Positions 25,835-35,340 are shown, counted from the stretch's first letter. The stretch is 64,000 nucleotides of DNA from Haloarcula mannanilytica (GCF_005406125.1 NZ_BIXZ01000004.1:124001-188000); one strand, 5' to 3'. Translations and numbers: made by a program. Notes: generated from the letters alone by a model not told the origin.

Positions 25835-26944
25835 ATGGGGCTCGAAGAGGAGATTCAGGAACTCGAAGACGAAATCGCCAGCACTCCCTACAACAAGTCC
25901 ACAGAGGCCCATATCGGTCGGCTGAAGTCCAAGCTCGCGGAGAAAAAGGAGAAGCTCGAACAGCAGGCCTCCTCTGGCGGCGGCGGTGGCTACGGCGTCG
26001 AAAAGCACGGTGACGCGACCGTCGCGCTCGTCGGATTCCCCAGCGTCGGCAAGTCGACGCTGCTGAACGCGCTGACCAACGCCGAGTCCGAAACCGGTGC
26101 CTACGAGTTCACCACGCTGGACGTGTACCCGGGAATGCTCAAGTACAAGGGGGCGAACATCCAGATTCTCGACGTTCCCGGCCTCATCGAGGGAGCCGCT
26201 GGCGGCCGCGGTGGCGGGAAGGAGGTGCTGTCCGTCGTCCGGACCGCCGACCTCATCGTCTTCCTCATCTCTGTCTTCGAGATCGACCAGTATGATCGAC
26301 TCAGCGAAGAGCTGTACAAGAACAAGATACGACTCGACCAGGACCCGCCGTGGGTCAACGTCCGAAAGAAGGGCAAAGACGGTATCTCCGTCAACACCGC
26401 CAGCGACGTGGAACTCGACGACGAGACTGTCAAGGCGGTCCTGCGAGAGCACGGCTACGTCAACGCTGACGTGACCATCGGCGAGCAGATAGACATCGAC
26501 CAGCTCATCGACGGCGTGATGGACAACCGCGTGTATCTTCCCTCCCTCGTCGCCGTCAACAAGGCCGACCTCATCGAACCCGACTACCTTCCCAAAGTCG
26601 AAGACGAGCTTCGAGAGCGGGACATCGACCCAGACGAGGCCATTTTTATCAGCGCCGAGGAGGAGAAAGGGCTCGATAGCTTGACCGAACGCATCTGGGA
26701 AGAACTCGGCCTCATCCGCATCTACATGGACAAACCCGGTCGAGGAGTCGACCGCGAGGAGCCGCTGATACTCCGGGAAGGCGATACCGTCGATGACGCC
26801 TGTGAGAAGCTCGGCGGGAGCTTCGACGAGCGGTTCCGGTTCGCTCGCGTGACCGGGCCGAGCGCCAAACACGACGAACAGCAGGTCGGTCGCGATCACG
26901 AGCTCGCGGACGAAGACATCTTGCGCATCGTCGCCAATCGGTAA
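25835..26944 (+). CDS. drg: DRG-family GTP-binding protein
   Basis: 369 residues. A helical N-terminus (GLEEEIQELEDEIASTPYN), then an Obg-like G domain: G1 GFPSVGKST (about 67-75), G3 DVPG, G4 NKAD (about 243-246), SAEEEKG as G5, with the helix-turn-helix insert characteristic of DRGs, and a C-terminal TGS domain (about 290-366). DRGs associate with translating ribosomes. The usual family length is 365-370, so it is complete. Confidence 0.94.
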   Translation: MGLEEEIQELEDEIASTPYNKSTEAHIGRLKSKLAEKKEKLEQQASSGGGGGYGVEKHGDATVALVGFPSVGKSTLLNALTNAESETGAYEFTTLDVYPGMLKYKGANIQILDVPGLIEGAAGGRGGGKEVLSVVRTADLIVFLISVFEIDQYDRLSEELYKNKIRLDQDPPWVNVRKKGKDGISVNTASDVELDDETVKAVLREHGYVNADVTIGEQIDIDQLIDGVMDNRVYLPSLVAVNKADLIEPDYLPKVEDELRERDIDPDEAIFISAEEEKGLDSLTERIWEELGLIRIYMDKPGRGVDREEPLILREGDTVDDACEKLGGSFDERFRFARVTGPSAKHDEQQVGRDHELADEDILRIVANR

Positions 26945-27051
26945 CTCGTCCGCAAGCGCTCGCGTGCACGCGCGAGAACAACACCACGTTGCTTGGCTTC
27001 GTCTCATGCATAAGTAGACGCGTTCATGGGTGTGGCGTCCTGCCACCCCGT

Positions 27052-27492
27052 ATGGACCACAGTCCCCGACGCCGCCTCGTCGCCGTCGTCGTTGCCGGGC
27101 TCATCCCCTGGACAGCGGTGCTGGTCGGGACAGAACTGACGCTCGTGTTTTCGTTTGGCCTGTTCAACACGAACCCGCCGGAGCTACTCCCCGTCTACGA
27201 CTACTTTCTCCGGTTCACTGCTCAGCTCCCGCAGTTCATCGAATCGTGGGGATCGGGCGTCCTGTTGTACGTATTTGCCCTGACCAGTGCCGCTGTCGGT
27301 GTTCGTTGGCGCGAGGATGTTCGGCTCACGGCCCTTGCCCTGGCAGGCGCAGGTCTCTCCCAGATTCCCGTGATTCTGGGATTCAACCGGCGACTCAACT
27401 ACGTGGCTGTCCCGGTCGGCTCCATCGTTTTGCTCGCCGTCGTCTGGTGGTACTATCTCCCGGTAATCCGTCGCGGCTCGGCGACACGATAA
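27052..27492 (+). CDS. Four-helix haloarchaeal membrane protein (TIGR04206-like)
   Basis: 146 residues from ATG 27052. Four hydrophobic segments (about 10-35, 58-80, 88-106 and 112-135), basic cytoplasmic ends (MDHSPRRR and VIRRGSATR). It resembles a small uncharacterised haloarchaeal membrane family; the family name is from memory. Sits 107 bp after drg on the same strand. Function unknown. Confidence 0.68.
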   Translation: MDHSPRRRLVAVVVAGLIPWTAVLVGTELTLVFSFGLFNTNPPELLPVYDYFLRFTAQLPQFIESWGSGVLLYVFALTSAAVGVRWREDVRLTALALAGAGLSQIPVILGFNRRLNYVAVPVGSIVLLAVVWWYYLPVIRRGSATR

Positions 27493-27563
27493 GTTCGGCA
27501 TCGAAGCCGGACGGTACCACCTGTGGCGGTAGCCTTTTCGCCCGCTCGCACTATGGACCGTGT

Positions 27564-28316
27564 ATGTGGTCACTCGATCATACGATGATGCGTGTCGAGG
27601 ATCTGGACGCATCGCTGGACTGGTACCAGACGCATTTCGACTACGAGGAAAAGGGCCGCTGGGAGGCCGACACCTTCACGAACGTCTTCCTCGGTCCTGA
27701 GGACGTACACGACGAGGGCGCGCTGCTGGAACTGACATACAACCACGACGGCCGCACGTACACGATGGGCGACGCGTGGGGACACATCGCCGTCCGCTGT
27801 GATGACGTGTACGACGCCTACGACGAACTGATGGACGCCGGTGTCGAGGACTACCGCGATCCGGACTCCTGTGGCGGCTCCTATGCCTTCGTCACAGACC
27901 CCGACGGCCACGAGATCGAGATCGTCGAGCGAGACCACGGCGCGAAGTGGTCGCTCGATCACACGATGATCCGGGTCGAGGACGCCGAACAGGCCATCGG
28001 GTGGTACACCCGAAAGCTCGACTACGAGCTGTTCCGCCGCGAGGAGTTCGACGACTTCGCGCTGTACTTCCTCAAGCCCGAGGACGCGCCCGACGAGGCG
28101 ATGTCGGTTGAACTCACCTACAACTACGACGGTCGGTCCTACGAACTCGGCGATGCGTGGGGCCACGTGGCGGTCCGGACCGACGACCTCCACGAGGCCT
28201 GGGAGACGCTGATGACCCGCCACGCCGAGGACTATCGCGATCCCGAGAGCTGTGACGACCGCTACGCGTTCACCAAAGACCCCGACGGCCGCGAAATCGA
28301 AATCGTAACGAACTGA
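27564..28316 (+). CDS. Tandem VOC (glyoxalase I-like) protein
   Basis: 250 residues made of two fused VOC domains, each starting WSLDHTMxRVEDxxxxxxWY and each with a downstream GDAWGH-AVR and DPDG-EIEIV segment (metal-ligand His and Glu positions retained in both). Glyoxalase I detoxifies methylglyoxal as the glutathione or equivalent hemithioacetal; haloarchaea use gamma-glutamylcysteine, so the thiol is uncertain. The fused repeat forms an intramolecular pair like a normal dimer. Start ATG 27564 is nearly leaderless. Confidence 0.85.
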   Translation: MWSLDHTMMRVEDLDASLDWYQTHFDYEEKGRWEADTFTNVFLGPEDVHDEGALLELTYNHDGRTYTMGDAWGHIAVRCDDVYDAYDELMDAGVEDYRDPDSCGGSYAFVTDPDGHEIEIVERDHGAKWSLDHTMIRVEDAEQAIGWYTRKLDYELFRREEFDDFALYFLKPEDAPDEAMSVELTYNYDGRSYELGDAWGHVAVRTDDLHEAWETLMTRHAEDYRDPESCDDRYAFTKDPDGREIEIVTN

Positions 28317-28633
28317 GGGTATCGGTCACCGTCTTTGCGGTACACGCCCGCATGCACGGGATAGCAAATTAGTGGCACTTCTCGTAGTGGTTCTCGATCC
28401 AGCCTTCGTTCTCCCGAAACCTGAACTATCAGACCGTCGATAGCACCGGGGTCATCTAAATCCAGCTGTCAGACGCCCGAATGACAGCTGTTTGCTACGA
28501 TCCACAAAACCCATATAACACACTCTAGCCCCGAATATCAGCGTTTTCCGCACGCAGTAGTTCATGACACTCAATTGTTCAAACCACAAAACATTTATAA
28601 TAGACAGCTAACGTTACGACTGTACCCCTACCC
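28317..28633 (+). promoter_or_regulatory. Promoter region of S-layer gene 1
   Basis: About 315 bp without a gene. It includes the inverted repeat CAGCTGTCA/TGACAGCTG (28463-28490, 10-nt loop) and TATA box TTTATAA at 28594-28600, which predicts a transcript start near 28620-28625. That gives a leader of about 110 nt before the S-layer ATG, long for a haloarchaeon. Confidence 0.65.
28463..28490. repeat. Perfect 9-bp inverted repeat upstream of S-layer gene 1
   Basis: CAGCTGTCA (28463-28471) and TGACAGCTG (28482-28490) with a 10-bp spacer, about 104 bp upstream of the TATA box. Could be an operator or the terminator of the glyoxalase-like gene 147 bp upstream; there is no T-run after it. Confidence 0.5.
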
Positions 28634-28720
28634 ATGGCGCCAGAAGTGAGTACACCGGTTCGGTCTATGCGCGATCCTCGCGTTCCGACCACGTGGAAAA
28701 CTGCTGGGGTCGCCCGATAG
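28634..28720 (+). CDS. Leader ORF (uORF) of S-layer gene 1
   Basis: ATG 28634 to TAG 28718-28720, 28 residues, starting MAPEVSTPVRS and ending KTAGVAR. The stop is 12 bp before the S-layer ATG. The equivalent leader of gene 2 keeps the same frame, start and stop with a 6-bp indel and several synonymous changes. It begins only about 10-14 nt from the predicted transcript start. May be a translated leader peptide controlling S-layer output; alternatively the leader is conserved for RNA structure. Confidence 0.5.
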   Translation: MAPEVSTPVRSMRDPRVPTTWKTAGVAR

Positions 28721-28732
28721 CAACAACAAACT

Positions 28733-31417
28733 ATGACAGATACAAACGACAAATTACGCAGCCTGTTCCTGGCCGCGATCATGGTGTTCTCGGTATTCGC
28801 CATGACGACTGGCTTCGCGGGCAGTGCTGCTGCAGCTAATTTGGACGCTGGGACGTTCTACAGCGGCCAAGAGGTAGAGTTTACCGCAAACAACGGCAAT
28901 ACTGATTATGAAGTCCGGACCGTGGACGACAGCGGTGACAATGATCAAGTCGGCGCGCTTCGCCGGACGATCGAAACTGACGAGGACGGAAACTTCGACT
29001 TCGATCTCGACGGACGCCTCAGCGAAGGCGATTTCGTCATCCAGAACGGTAACACCGGTGACGTCGTCAACCTGAACACCGGGGACGAAGCTCCGGTTGG
29101 TAGTGATGGCCTTACAGCCGCTCAGACATTCGAGGTCATCCCGCAGGACCTCACCGCTGACTTCGACGACGATTCCGTCGGCACGGAGGGTGACTCGGCT
29201 GAAGTCGACTTCGAGATCAGCTCCGATGTCCGGAACGGGTACGCGGTCAATATCTCGTCCGATAACCTCGACCGAGATGAACTCTCTGACATCTTCTCGA
29301 GTGTAGAGGAGAATGACAACTTCCAGATTATCAACGAGTCCTCCGAGAGCGGTAACCTCGTTGACATCAACGACGACAACCGCGCCGAAGCCGAAACCGA
29401 ATTCTTCGAAGACACCGAGAAGATCCAGATTGTTGGCGATGCAGAACGCGAGTACACACTGAACTTCACGGATATCGACGAAGGTAACTACACCGTCGAA
29501 ACCAACGTGACCGACACTGACGCCTCGGACTCGGACAGCATCGAGGTTGTCGACACCGGTGACGACGAAGCGTCCTTCGAGGACGGCGTCGTCACTGAGG
29601 AACGCGGTGACGTAGCTAACATCACCATCCAGCTCGACAACACCGATGAAGCGACCGTGCAGATCGGTGACAAGGATGACGACAACTACTTCGCCATCGC
29701 CGAAGTGACTGACGACAACGACGACGGCGAAGCCTCCGTCAAGTTCAACAGCTACCGAGCTGGCGCCGGTAGTGCTGGCGATGTCATCGTCCCCGGTGAC
29801 GACGAAACTACAATCGACGAGGTTGAACAGCATAACTACGGCAACTTCGGCGACGAGGGCGTCGGCCAAGACATTCTCGAAGACACGGACTACGATATGC
29901 TCGTCGTTAATGGTCACGTTGGCATCGCTGACAATAGTTCGGAAGCACCGTACCAGGAGGTTGAAGACGAGGACGACGTCGGAACGCTCTCCCTCGAAGA
30001 GCGGTCTACTGAGAATATCCAGGTATGGCGTGCTCCGAGTGACACGTACGGTGATGAAATCGACGACCTCGAAGCCGATGAGACCGCACCGGTCTACGAT
30101 CTGATCGAAGCCGGTAACATCACGCAGACCGACGAAGCGGCGATTGACGATGTCGACGATGACATCATCGTCCAGGTCGAAGCATCCGGTCTCGAAGGTG
30201 TGGTCAGCGATGACGGTGACATCAGTGCGAGTGCATACGCTGACGCATCCGGCCCAGAGACCGACAGTGATGGTGACCTAACTGATAATCCGTTCCAGCT
30301 CGGGTTTGAGGATGATGACCCTGGCGCAAACACCGATACCGATATTACGGACATCAACGACGCCGTTGCCAATGATGAATACAAGGTCATCTACGACGAG
30401 GCCAACGACACGCACTTCGTCGCCATCGACGGAGCGGCTCTCGCTGACGCAGATGGTCTTGACCTTGAAGACGAAGACGAGTACGCGGCAAACTTCACTG
30501 TCTTCGACCAAACCAGTGACCTTGTCGACGACGATGACGACAGCGAAACCGTCAACGACAGCGTTGAGTTCCTTGAGGCCGATGCAACCCTGAACAACGA
30601 AGACGACATCACTGTCCAGGCTGCAACTGGGCAACAGATCTCTGGGACGACGAACGTCGCACCCAGTACCGAAGTGACGGTCCGTCTCCGTAGCACTTCG
30701 AGCAGCAGTCCGTTCCTGCTCCAGCCGGAGGCAGCCGTCTCTGAGGGCGGGAACTTCACTGCGACTGCTGACTTCAGCGAACGCAGTCCCGGTGCGAACT
30801 TCACGGCACAGGCCCGTATCGGTGGCTCGAACATCGGTGACGACGTCGACGGAACGATCGTCGACAGTCCGACGGCCACCGTGAGCATCAGTGATCAGGA
30901 ATCCGACGGCAGTGAAGTCACGGTCGACAGCGCACAGCTGTCCGCCGGTGGCTTCATCGCCATCCACGAGGGTGACGCAGGTGGCGATGTCATCGGTAAC
31001 TCCGAGTACCGCAACCAAGGTAGCCACGAGGACATCACGATCACGCTCGACGAGCCGATGGACGAGAACTTCACTGCGGTTGCGATGCCGCACCTCGACA
31101 CCAACGGCAACGAAGAGTACGAGTTCTCCGGCGGATCCACTGACGGTCCGTACACTGCCAACGGCTCTGCCGTGACGGACAGTGCGAACGTGACCGTCGC
31201 CGCTGAGGAGCCGACGGACACGCCCGCGGACACCGACACGCCCGCAGACACCGACACGCCTGCGGACACGCCCGCGGACACTGACACGCCTGCGGATACG
31301 CCCGCAGACACGGACGAAGCGACCACCACTGCTGCAGACGGTCCCGGCTTCACGGCAGTCCTGGCGCTCGTTGCGCTGGTCGCTGCTGCACTGCTGGCTG
31401 TCCGACGCAACAACTAA
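28733..31417 (+). CDS. csg1: S-layer glycoprotein, copy 1
   Basis: 894 residues, very acidic. Sec signal (MTDTNDKLRSLFLAAIMVFS, cleavage near AAA at 34), beta-rich ectodomain with many N-glycosylation sequons, a Thr-rich DTPADT repeat (about 822-862) suited to O-glycosylation, and the PGF-CTERM tail: GPGFTAVLALVALVAAALLA then RRNN. Archaeosortase A cleaves such tails and lipid anchoring follows, as established for Haloferax. It is paralogous to copy 2, most identical at the signal peptide and C-terminus. Forms the cell-wall lattice. Gene symbols follow Haloarcula usage. Confidence 0.95.
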   Translation: MTDTNDKLRSLFLAAIMVFSVFAMTTGFAGSAAAANLDAGTFYSGQEVEFTANNGNTDYEVRTVDDSGDNDQVGALRRTIETDEDGNFDFDLDGRLSEGDFVIQNGNTGDVVNLNTGDEAPVGSDGLTAAQTFEVIPQDLTADFDDDSVGTEGDSAEVDFEISSDVRNGYAVNISSDNLDRDELSDIFSSVEENDNFQIINESSESGNLVDINDDNRAEAETEFFEDTEKIQIVGDAEREYTLNFTDIDEGNYTVETNVTDTDASDSDSIEVVDTGDDEASFEDGVVTEERGDVANITIQLDNTDEATVQIGDKDDDNYFAIAEVTDDNDDGEASVKFNSYRAGAGSAGDVIVPGDDETTIDEVEQHNYGNFGDEGVGQDILEDTDYDMLVVNGHVGIADNSSEAPYQEVEDEDDVGTLSLEERSTENIQVWRAPSDTYGDEIDDLEADETAPVYDLIEAGNITQTDEAAIDDVDDDIIVQVEASGLEGVVSDDGDISASAYADASGPETDSDGDLTDNPFQLGFEDDDPGANTDTDITDINDAVANDEYKVIYDEANDTHFVAIDGAALADADGLDLEDEDEYAANFTVFDQTSDLVDDDDDSETVNDSVEFLEADATLNNEDDITVQAATGQQISGTTNVAPSTEVTVRLRSTSSSSPFLLQPEAAVSEGGNFTATADFSERSPGANFTAQARIGGSNIGDDVDGTIVDSPTATVSISDQESDGSEVTVDSAQLSAGGFIAIHEGDAGGDVIGNSEYRNQGSHEDITITLDEPMDENFTAVAMPHLDTNGNEEYEFSGGSTDGPYTANGSAVTDSANVTVAAEEPTDTPADTDTPADTDTPADTPADTDTPADTPADTDEATTTAADGPGFTAVLALVALVAAALLAVRRNN

Positions 31418-31456
31418 CCGGACCTACTCCGGTCCCTGAACACCGCTCTTTCTTTC
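31418..31456 (+). terminator. Terminator of S-layer gene 1
   Basis: Right after the stop: CCGGA-CCTAC-TCCGG (31418-31432), then CTCTTTCTTT. The same hairpin stem and T-rich tail follows gene 2 with a different loop, i.e. a compensated, conserved structure. Confidence 0.65.
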
Positions 31457-31512
31457 GCGCGCTACGCTAATAGTGCCGACAGAAGTCCACACCGGTCTAA
31501 TAGTACCGTCGA

Positions 31513-32148
31513 CTACTCCGTTCGCTTCTGAACGCCTAACTGCTGGTCGTCAGTCGTGACTGGGTCACAGTCGAATGCTGGAGCGACGCGGAAGTAATCC
31601 AACACCTGGCGGATATCTCCCTCGATAGCTGTCGACATGAGATCCGATTCGGCGATCGTCTGGCCCTGCTGTTCGTAGATCGCTCGGGGCGATGTCGTCG
31701 GTGGGACACGGGCACTCCCCGTTTCGTTCGTCGTATACCGTCGGTCCACCTGCGATTCGTACCGGTTGCGGTTGATGACCCACCGTGTCCCATCGGCTCG
31801 TGTTTCCACGACAACGGTGGGGTACTTCGTGATATCTCGGTCGCCTGCGGCATCGAGGAGCAGGTCGTACAACTCTCGTGAAAGACTCGTCTGGAGGACG
31901 TTTCGAGCGTTGAAATCGACCTGGGCCAGTAGCGCACTGTTTACTTCGGCGAACGTCTCCGCGGCCGCCTGTTCATCCCCTTCGAGATAGAACACGTCGG
32001 TGAACTTCCCCGGATTGTTGGCCTGTGTCAGCCCCGCGGTACCCGTGACCTGAATCGCCCGCACCTCGGCTCGCTCGTCGAAGTTCAACGCAGCCCGGGA
32101 GACGCCGGTCTGTGGCGCTTCTTTGAGTTTGTCATACAACTGTGTCAT
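31513..32148 (-). CDS. Conserved hypothetical between the S-layer genes
   Basis: 211 residues, no signal peptide or membrane helix. TQLYDKLKEAPQTGVSRAAL at the start; alpha/beta pattern through the middle (YPTVVVETRADGTRWVINRN) and a C-terminal region ending VAPAFDCDPVTTDDQQLGVQ. No family recognised. It is transcribed against both S-layer genes and has its own spacing, so it is probably independent. Confidence 0.7.
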   Translation of the reverse strand: MTQLYDKLKEAPQTGVSRAALNFDERAEVRAIQVTGTAGLTQANNPGKFTDVFYLEGDEQAAAETFAEVNSALLAQVDFNARNVLQTSLSRELYDLLLDAAGDRDITKYPTVVVETRADGTRWVINRNRYESQVDRRYTTNETGSARVPPTTSPRAIYEQQGQTIAESDLMSTAIEGDIRQVLDYFRVAPAFDCDPVTTDDQQLGVQKRTE

Positions 32149-32498
32149 CCTCTTGGCTATCTCATTCTGAGTTCAGTTGTATATTACTTACTTACCAGTT
32201 ATCGATAGTTGTATCTGGTTTACGTTCGTCACGACAGGCTGTAATCTCACAGAATTACGGAGAAACTCTTTAGTCGGGGGAAACGACCAGAACGGTATTT
32301 TCCCAGACTGCCGGACAGAGCGGTGTTTCGATTGGTTCTCTCCGATATGCATCCGAGGATTAGTCAATGAGATGTCCATTTCAAAATTACATACACTTCA
32401 GAAAACATTATTGAGTGACTATTACTTGTAATATACTTACCACCTTTATTCCACAAAGCATTTACCACACTTCGGGTAATGTACCGATACCCCTACCC
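32149..32498 (+). promoter_or_regulatory. AT-rich promoter region of S-layer gene 2
   Basis: About 350 bp with no supported gene; an 84-codon frame at 32177 lacks halophile composition. A TATA-like CTTTATT at about 32454-32460 predicts initiation near 32484, again about 15 nt before the leader ORF. Apart from the leader, this promoter is not similar to that of gene 1, so the two genes may be controlled differently. Confidence 0.55.
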
Positions 32499-32591
32499 AT
32501 GACGCCAGAAGTGAGTACGCCGGTCCGGTCTACGCGTGGTCGCGGTGACTGCGTTCCGACCACGCGGAAAACTGCTGGGGTCGCCCGATAG
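32499..32591 (+). CDS. Leader ORF (uORF) of S-layer gene 2
   Basis: ATG 32499 to TAG 32589-32591, 30 residues, starting MTPEVSTPVRS and ending KTAGVAR, 12 bp before the S-layer ATG. It matches the leader ORF of gene 1 except for an in-frame 6-bp indel in the middle (RDPRV versus RGRGDCV) and a few substitutions, several silent. See the uORF of gene 1. Confidence 0.5.
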   Translation: MTPEVSTPVRSTRGRGDCVPTTRKTAGVAR

Positions 32592-32603
32592 CAACAACAA
32601 ACT

Positions 32604-35300
32604 ATGACAGATACAAACGAAAAAATGCGCAGCCTGTTCCTGGCCGCGATCATGGTGTTCTCGGTATTCGCCATGACGACCGGCTTCGCGGGCAGTGCTG
32701 CTGCTGCATCCAATTTGAACGCTGGGACATTCTACAGCGGTCAAGAGGTACAGTTTACCGCAAACAACGCCAATACTGATTATGAGGTTCGGACCGTCGA
32801 TCAGAGCAGTGACAATGATCAAGTCGGCGCGCTCCGCCGGACGGTCAACTCTGGCGACAACGAGGTTGTCTCGTTCGACCTTGACGGACGCCTCAGTGAA
32901 GGCGATTTCGTCATCCAGAACGGTGAGACCGGCGATGTCGTCAACCTGAACACCGGGGGCGAAGAAGATACTGCGAATGACCTCAAAGCCCGTAACACGT
33001 TCGAAGTCGTCCCGCAGGACCTGACCGCTGACTTCGACGACAGTTCCGTCGGCACGGAGGGCGACTCGGCTGAAGTCGAGTTCGAGATCGCGTCCGATGT
33101 CCGGAACGGATACGCGGTCAACATCTCGTCCGATAACCTCGACCGGGACGAACTCTCGGACATCTTCACTCGGTCGGGCGATCTTTCCGAGGACGATGTT
33201 ATCGACGACCCGGACACCGAGAAGGATGACCTCGTTGGTATCAACGACGACGACCGCGATGCTGCCGAAGACGAGTTCTTCGCTGACACCGAGAAGATCC
33301 AGATTGTCGCCGACGCGGCGGAAGGCGAATTCACGCTGGACTTCACGGATATCGACGAAGGTAACTACACTGTCGAGACTAGCGTAGTTGACGCCAACGC
33401 CTCGGATTCGGACGACATCGAGGTTGTTGACACCGGTGACGACCAAGCGTCCTTCGAGGACGGCGTCGTCTCTGAGGAACGCGGTGACGTGGCGAACATC
33501 AGCATCCAACTCGACAACACCGACGAAGCGACCGTGCAGATCGGTGACAAGGATGACGACAACTACTTCGCTATCGCCGAAGTGACTGACGACAACGAAG
33601 ACGGCGTAGCACACGTCAAGTTCAACACCTGGAAAGCTGGCGCCACCAGTGTCGCCGCCGATAACGTCATCACCCCTGGTGACGACGAAACCACCGTCGA
33701 TTATGCTGAACAGCATAACTATGGTGACTTCGGCGATACAAACGCCGGCCAGGACATCCTTGAGGCGACGGACTACGACATGCTCGTCGTTAATGGCCAC
33801 ATTGGCGTCGAAGCTAATGAATCGGAGAACGCAGAGGTTGAAAACGAGGACGACGTCGGGACGCTCTCCCTCGGAGAGCGGTCCACTGAGAACGTCCAAG
33901 TGTGGCGCGCTCCGAGCGACGCGTACGGTGACGAGATCAGCGATCTTGAATCCGATGAGACTGCACCGATCTACGACCTGATCGAAGCCGGTAACATCAC
34001 GCAGACCGACGAAGCAGCGATCAATGATGTCAACGATGACATCATCGTCCAGGTCGAGGCATCCGGTCTCGAAGGTGTGCTCAGCGATGACGGTGATATC
34101 GACACGAGTACCTACGGTGACGCATCCGGCGCCGAGACCGACAGTGACGGTGACCTAACTGATAATCCGTTCCAGCTCGGGTTTGAGGATGATGACCCTG
34201 GCGCAAACACTGATTCCGATATTACGGACATCAGCGACGCCGTTGCCAATGATGAATACAAGGTCATCTACGACGAGGCCAACGACACGCACTTCGTCGC
34301 CATCGACGGAGCGTCTCTCTCTGACGCAGATAATGGTGGTCTTGACCTTGAAGACGAAGACGAGTACGCGGCAAACTTCACTGTCTACGACCAAACCAGT
34401 GACCTTGTCGACGACGACGACGACAGCGAAGTCGTCAACGACAGCGTTGAGTTCCTCGACGCCGAGGCGACACTGAACAACGACGACGACATCACGCTCC
34501 AGGCTGCTGCTGGTCAGCAGCTCTCGGGGACGACGAACGTCGCACCCAGTACCGAAGTGACGGTCCGTTTCCGCAGCCAGTCGAGCAGCAGTCCGTTCCT
34601 GCTCCAGCCGGAGACAGCCGTCACGTCGAACGGTACGTTCACCGCAACGGCTGACTTCAGCGAACGTAGCCCTGGAACGAACTTCACGGCACAGACCCGT
34701 TCCAACGGGAATGACATCGGTGACGACATCGGTGGCACGCTCGTTGACAGTCCGACGGCCACCGTGAGCATCAGCGATCAGGAGTCCGACGGTAGTGAAG
34801 TCACGGTTGACAGCGTACAGCTGTCCAGCGGTGGCTTCATCGCCATCCACGAGGGTGACGCAGGCGGCGATGTCATCGGTAACTCCGACTACCTCAACCA
34901 GGGTAGCCAGGAAGACATCACGATCACGCTCGACGAGCCGATGGACGAGAACTTCACTGCGGTTGCGATGCCGCACCTCGACACCAACGGCAACGAAGAG
35001 TACGAGTTCTCCGGCGGATCCACTGACGGTCCGTACACTGCCAACGGCTCTGCCGTGACGGACAGTGCGAACGTGACCGTCTCCGCTGAGGAGCCGACGG
35101 ACACGCCCGCGGACACCGACACGCCCGCAGACACCGACACGCCTGCGGACACGCCCGCGGACACTGACACGCCTGCGGATACGCCCGCAGACACGGACGA
35201 AGCGACCACCACCGCTGCAGACGGTCCCGGCTTCACGGCAGTCCTGGCGCTCGTCGCGCTGGTCGCTGCTGCACTCCTCGCCGTCCGACGCAACAACTAA
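32604..35300 (+). CDS. csg2: S-layer glycoprotein, copy 2
   Basis: 898 residues. Same architecture as copy 1: Sec signal (MTDTNEKMRSLFLAAIMVFS), acidic sequon-rich ectodomain, DTPADT Thr-rich stretch and PGF-CTERM tail. It differs most at residues about 80-130 and 185-225 and around 350-420, probably surface loops. The last 380 bp are almost identical in DNA to copy 1, suggesting gene conversion. Followed directly by the archaeosortase gene. Confidence 0.95.
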   Translation: MTDTNEKMRSLFLAAIMVFSVFAMTTGFAGSAAAASNLNAGTFYSGQEVQFTANNANTDYEVRTVDQSSDNDQVGALRRTVNSGDNEVVSFDLDGRLSEGDFVIQNGETGDVVNLNTGGEEDTANDLKARNTFEVVPQDLTADFDDSSVGTEGDSAEVEFEIASDVRNGYAVNISSDNLDRDELSDIFTRSGDLSEDDVIDDPDTEKDDLVGINDDDRDAAEDEFFADTEKIQIVADAAEGEFTLDFTDIDEGNYTVETSVVDANASDSDDIEVVDTGDDQASFEDGVVSEERGDVANISIQLDNTDEATVQIGDKDDDNYFAIAEVTDDNEDGVAHVKFNTWKAGATSVAADNVITPGDDETTVDYAEQHNYGDFGDTNAGQDILEATDYDMLVVNGHIGVEANESENAEVENEDDVGTLSLGERSTENVQVWRAPSDAYGDEISDLESDETAPIYDLIEAGNITQTDEAAINDVNDDIIVQVEASGLEGVLSDDGDIDTSTYGDASGAETDSDGDLTDNPFQLGFEDDDPGANTDSDITDISDAVANDEYKVIYDEANDTHFVAIDGASLSDADNGGLDLEDEDEYAANFTVYDQTSDLVDDDDDSEVVNDSVEFLDAEATLNNDDDITLQAAAGQQLSGTTNVAPSTEVTVRFRSQSSSSPFLLQPETAVTSNGTFTATADFSERSPGTNFTAQTRSNGNDIGDDIGGTLVDSPTATVSISDQESDGSEVTVDSVQLSSGGFIAIHEGDAGGDVIGNSDYLNQGSQEDITITLDEPMDENFTAVAMPHLDTNGNEEYEFSGGSTDGPYTANGSAVTDSANVTVSAEEPTDTPADTDTPADTDTPADTPADTDTPADTPADTDEATTTAADGPGFTAVLALVALVAAALLAVRRNN

Positions 35301-35340
35301 CCGGAACAGCTCCGGTCCCTGAACACCGTTCTTTCTTTCG
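35301..35340 (+). terminator. Terminator of S-layer gene 2
   Basis: CCGGA-ACAGC-TCCGG at 35301-35315 then TTCTTTCTTT (35329-35338). Same stem as after gene 1, different loop. Confidence 0.65.

Noticed and set aside
28754..29917. Long minus-strand frame (387 codons) opposite S-layer gene 1, and the 468-codon one opposite gene 2 (32493-33899)
   Set aside because: Antisense to strongly biased GC-rich coding DNA; the predicted proteins are Val/Asp-rich mirror products without motifs or start context.
31200..31320. Short regular repeats resembling a CRISPR or VNTR
   Set aside because: They are the in-frame DTPADT codons of the S-layer stem, with no spacers; the same holds for 35090-35210.
32177..32431. 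84-codon plus-strand frame between the S-layer genes
   Set aside because: Composition is not halophilic, no motif, and it lies in the AT-rich promoter region of gene 2.
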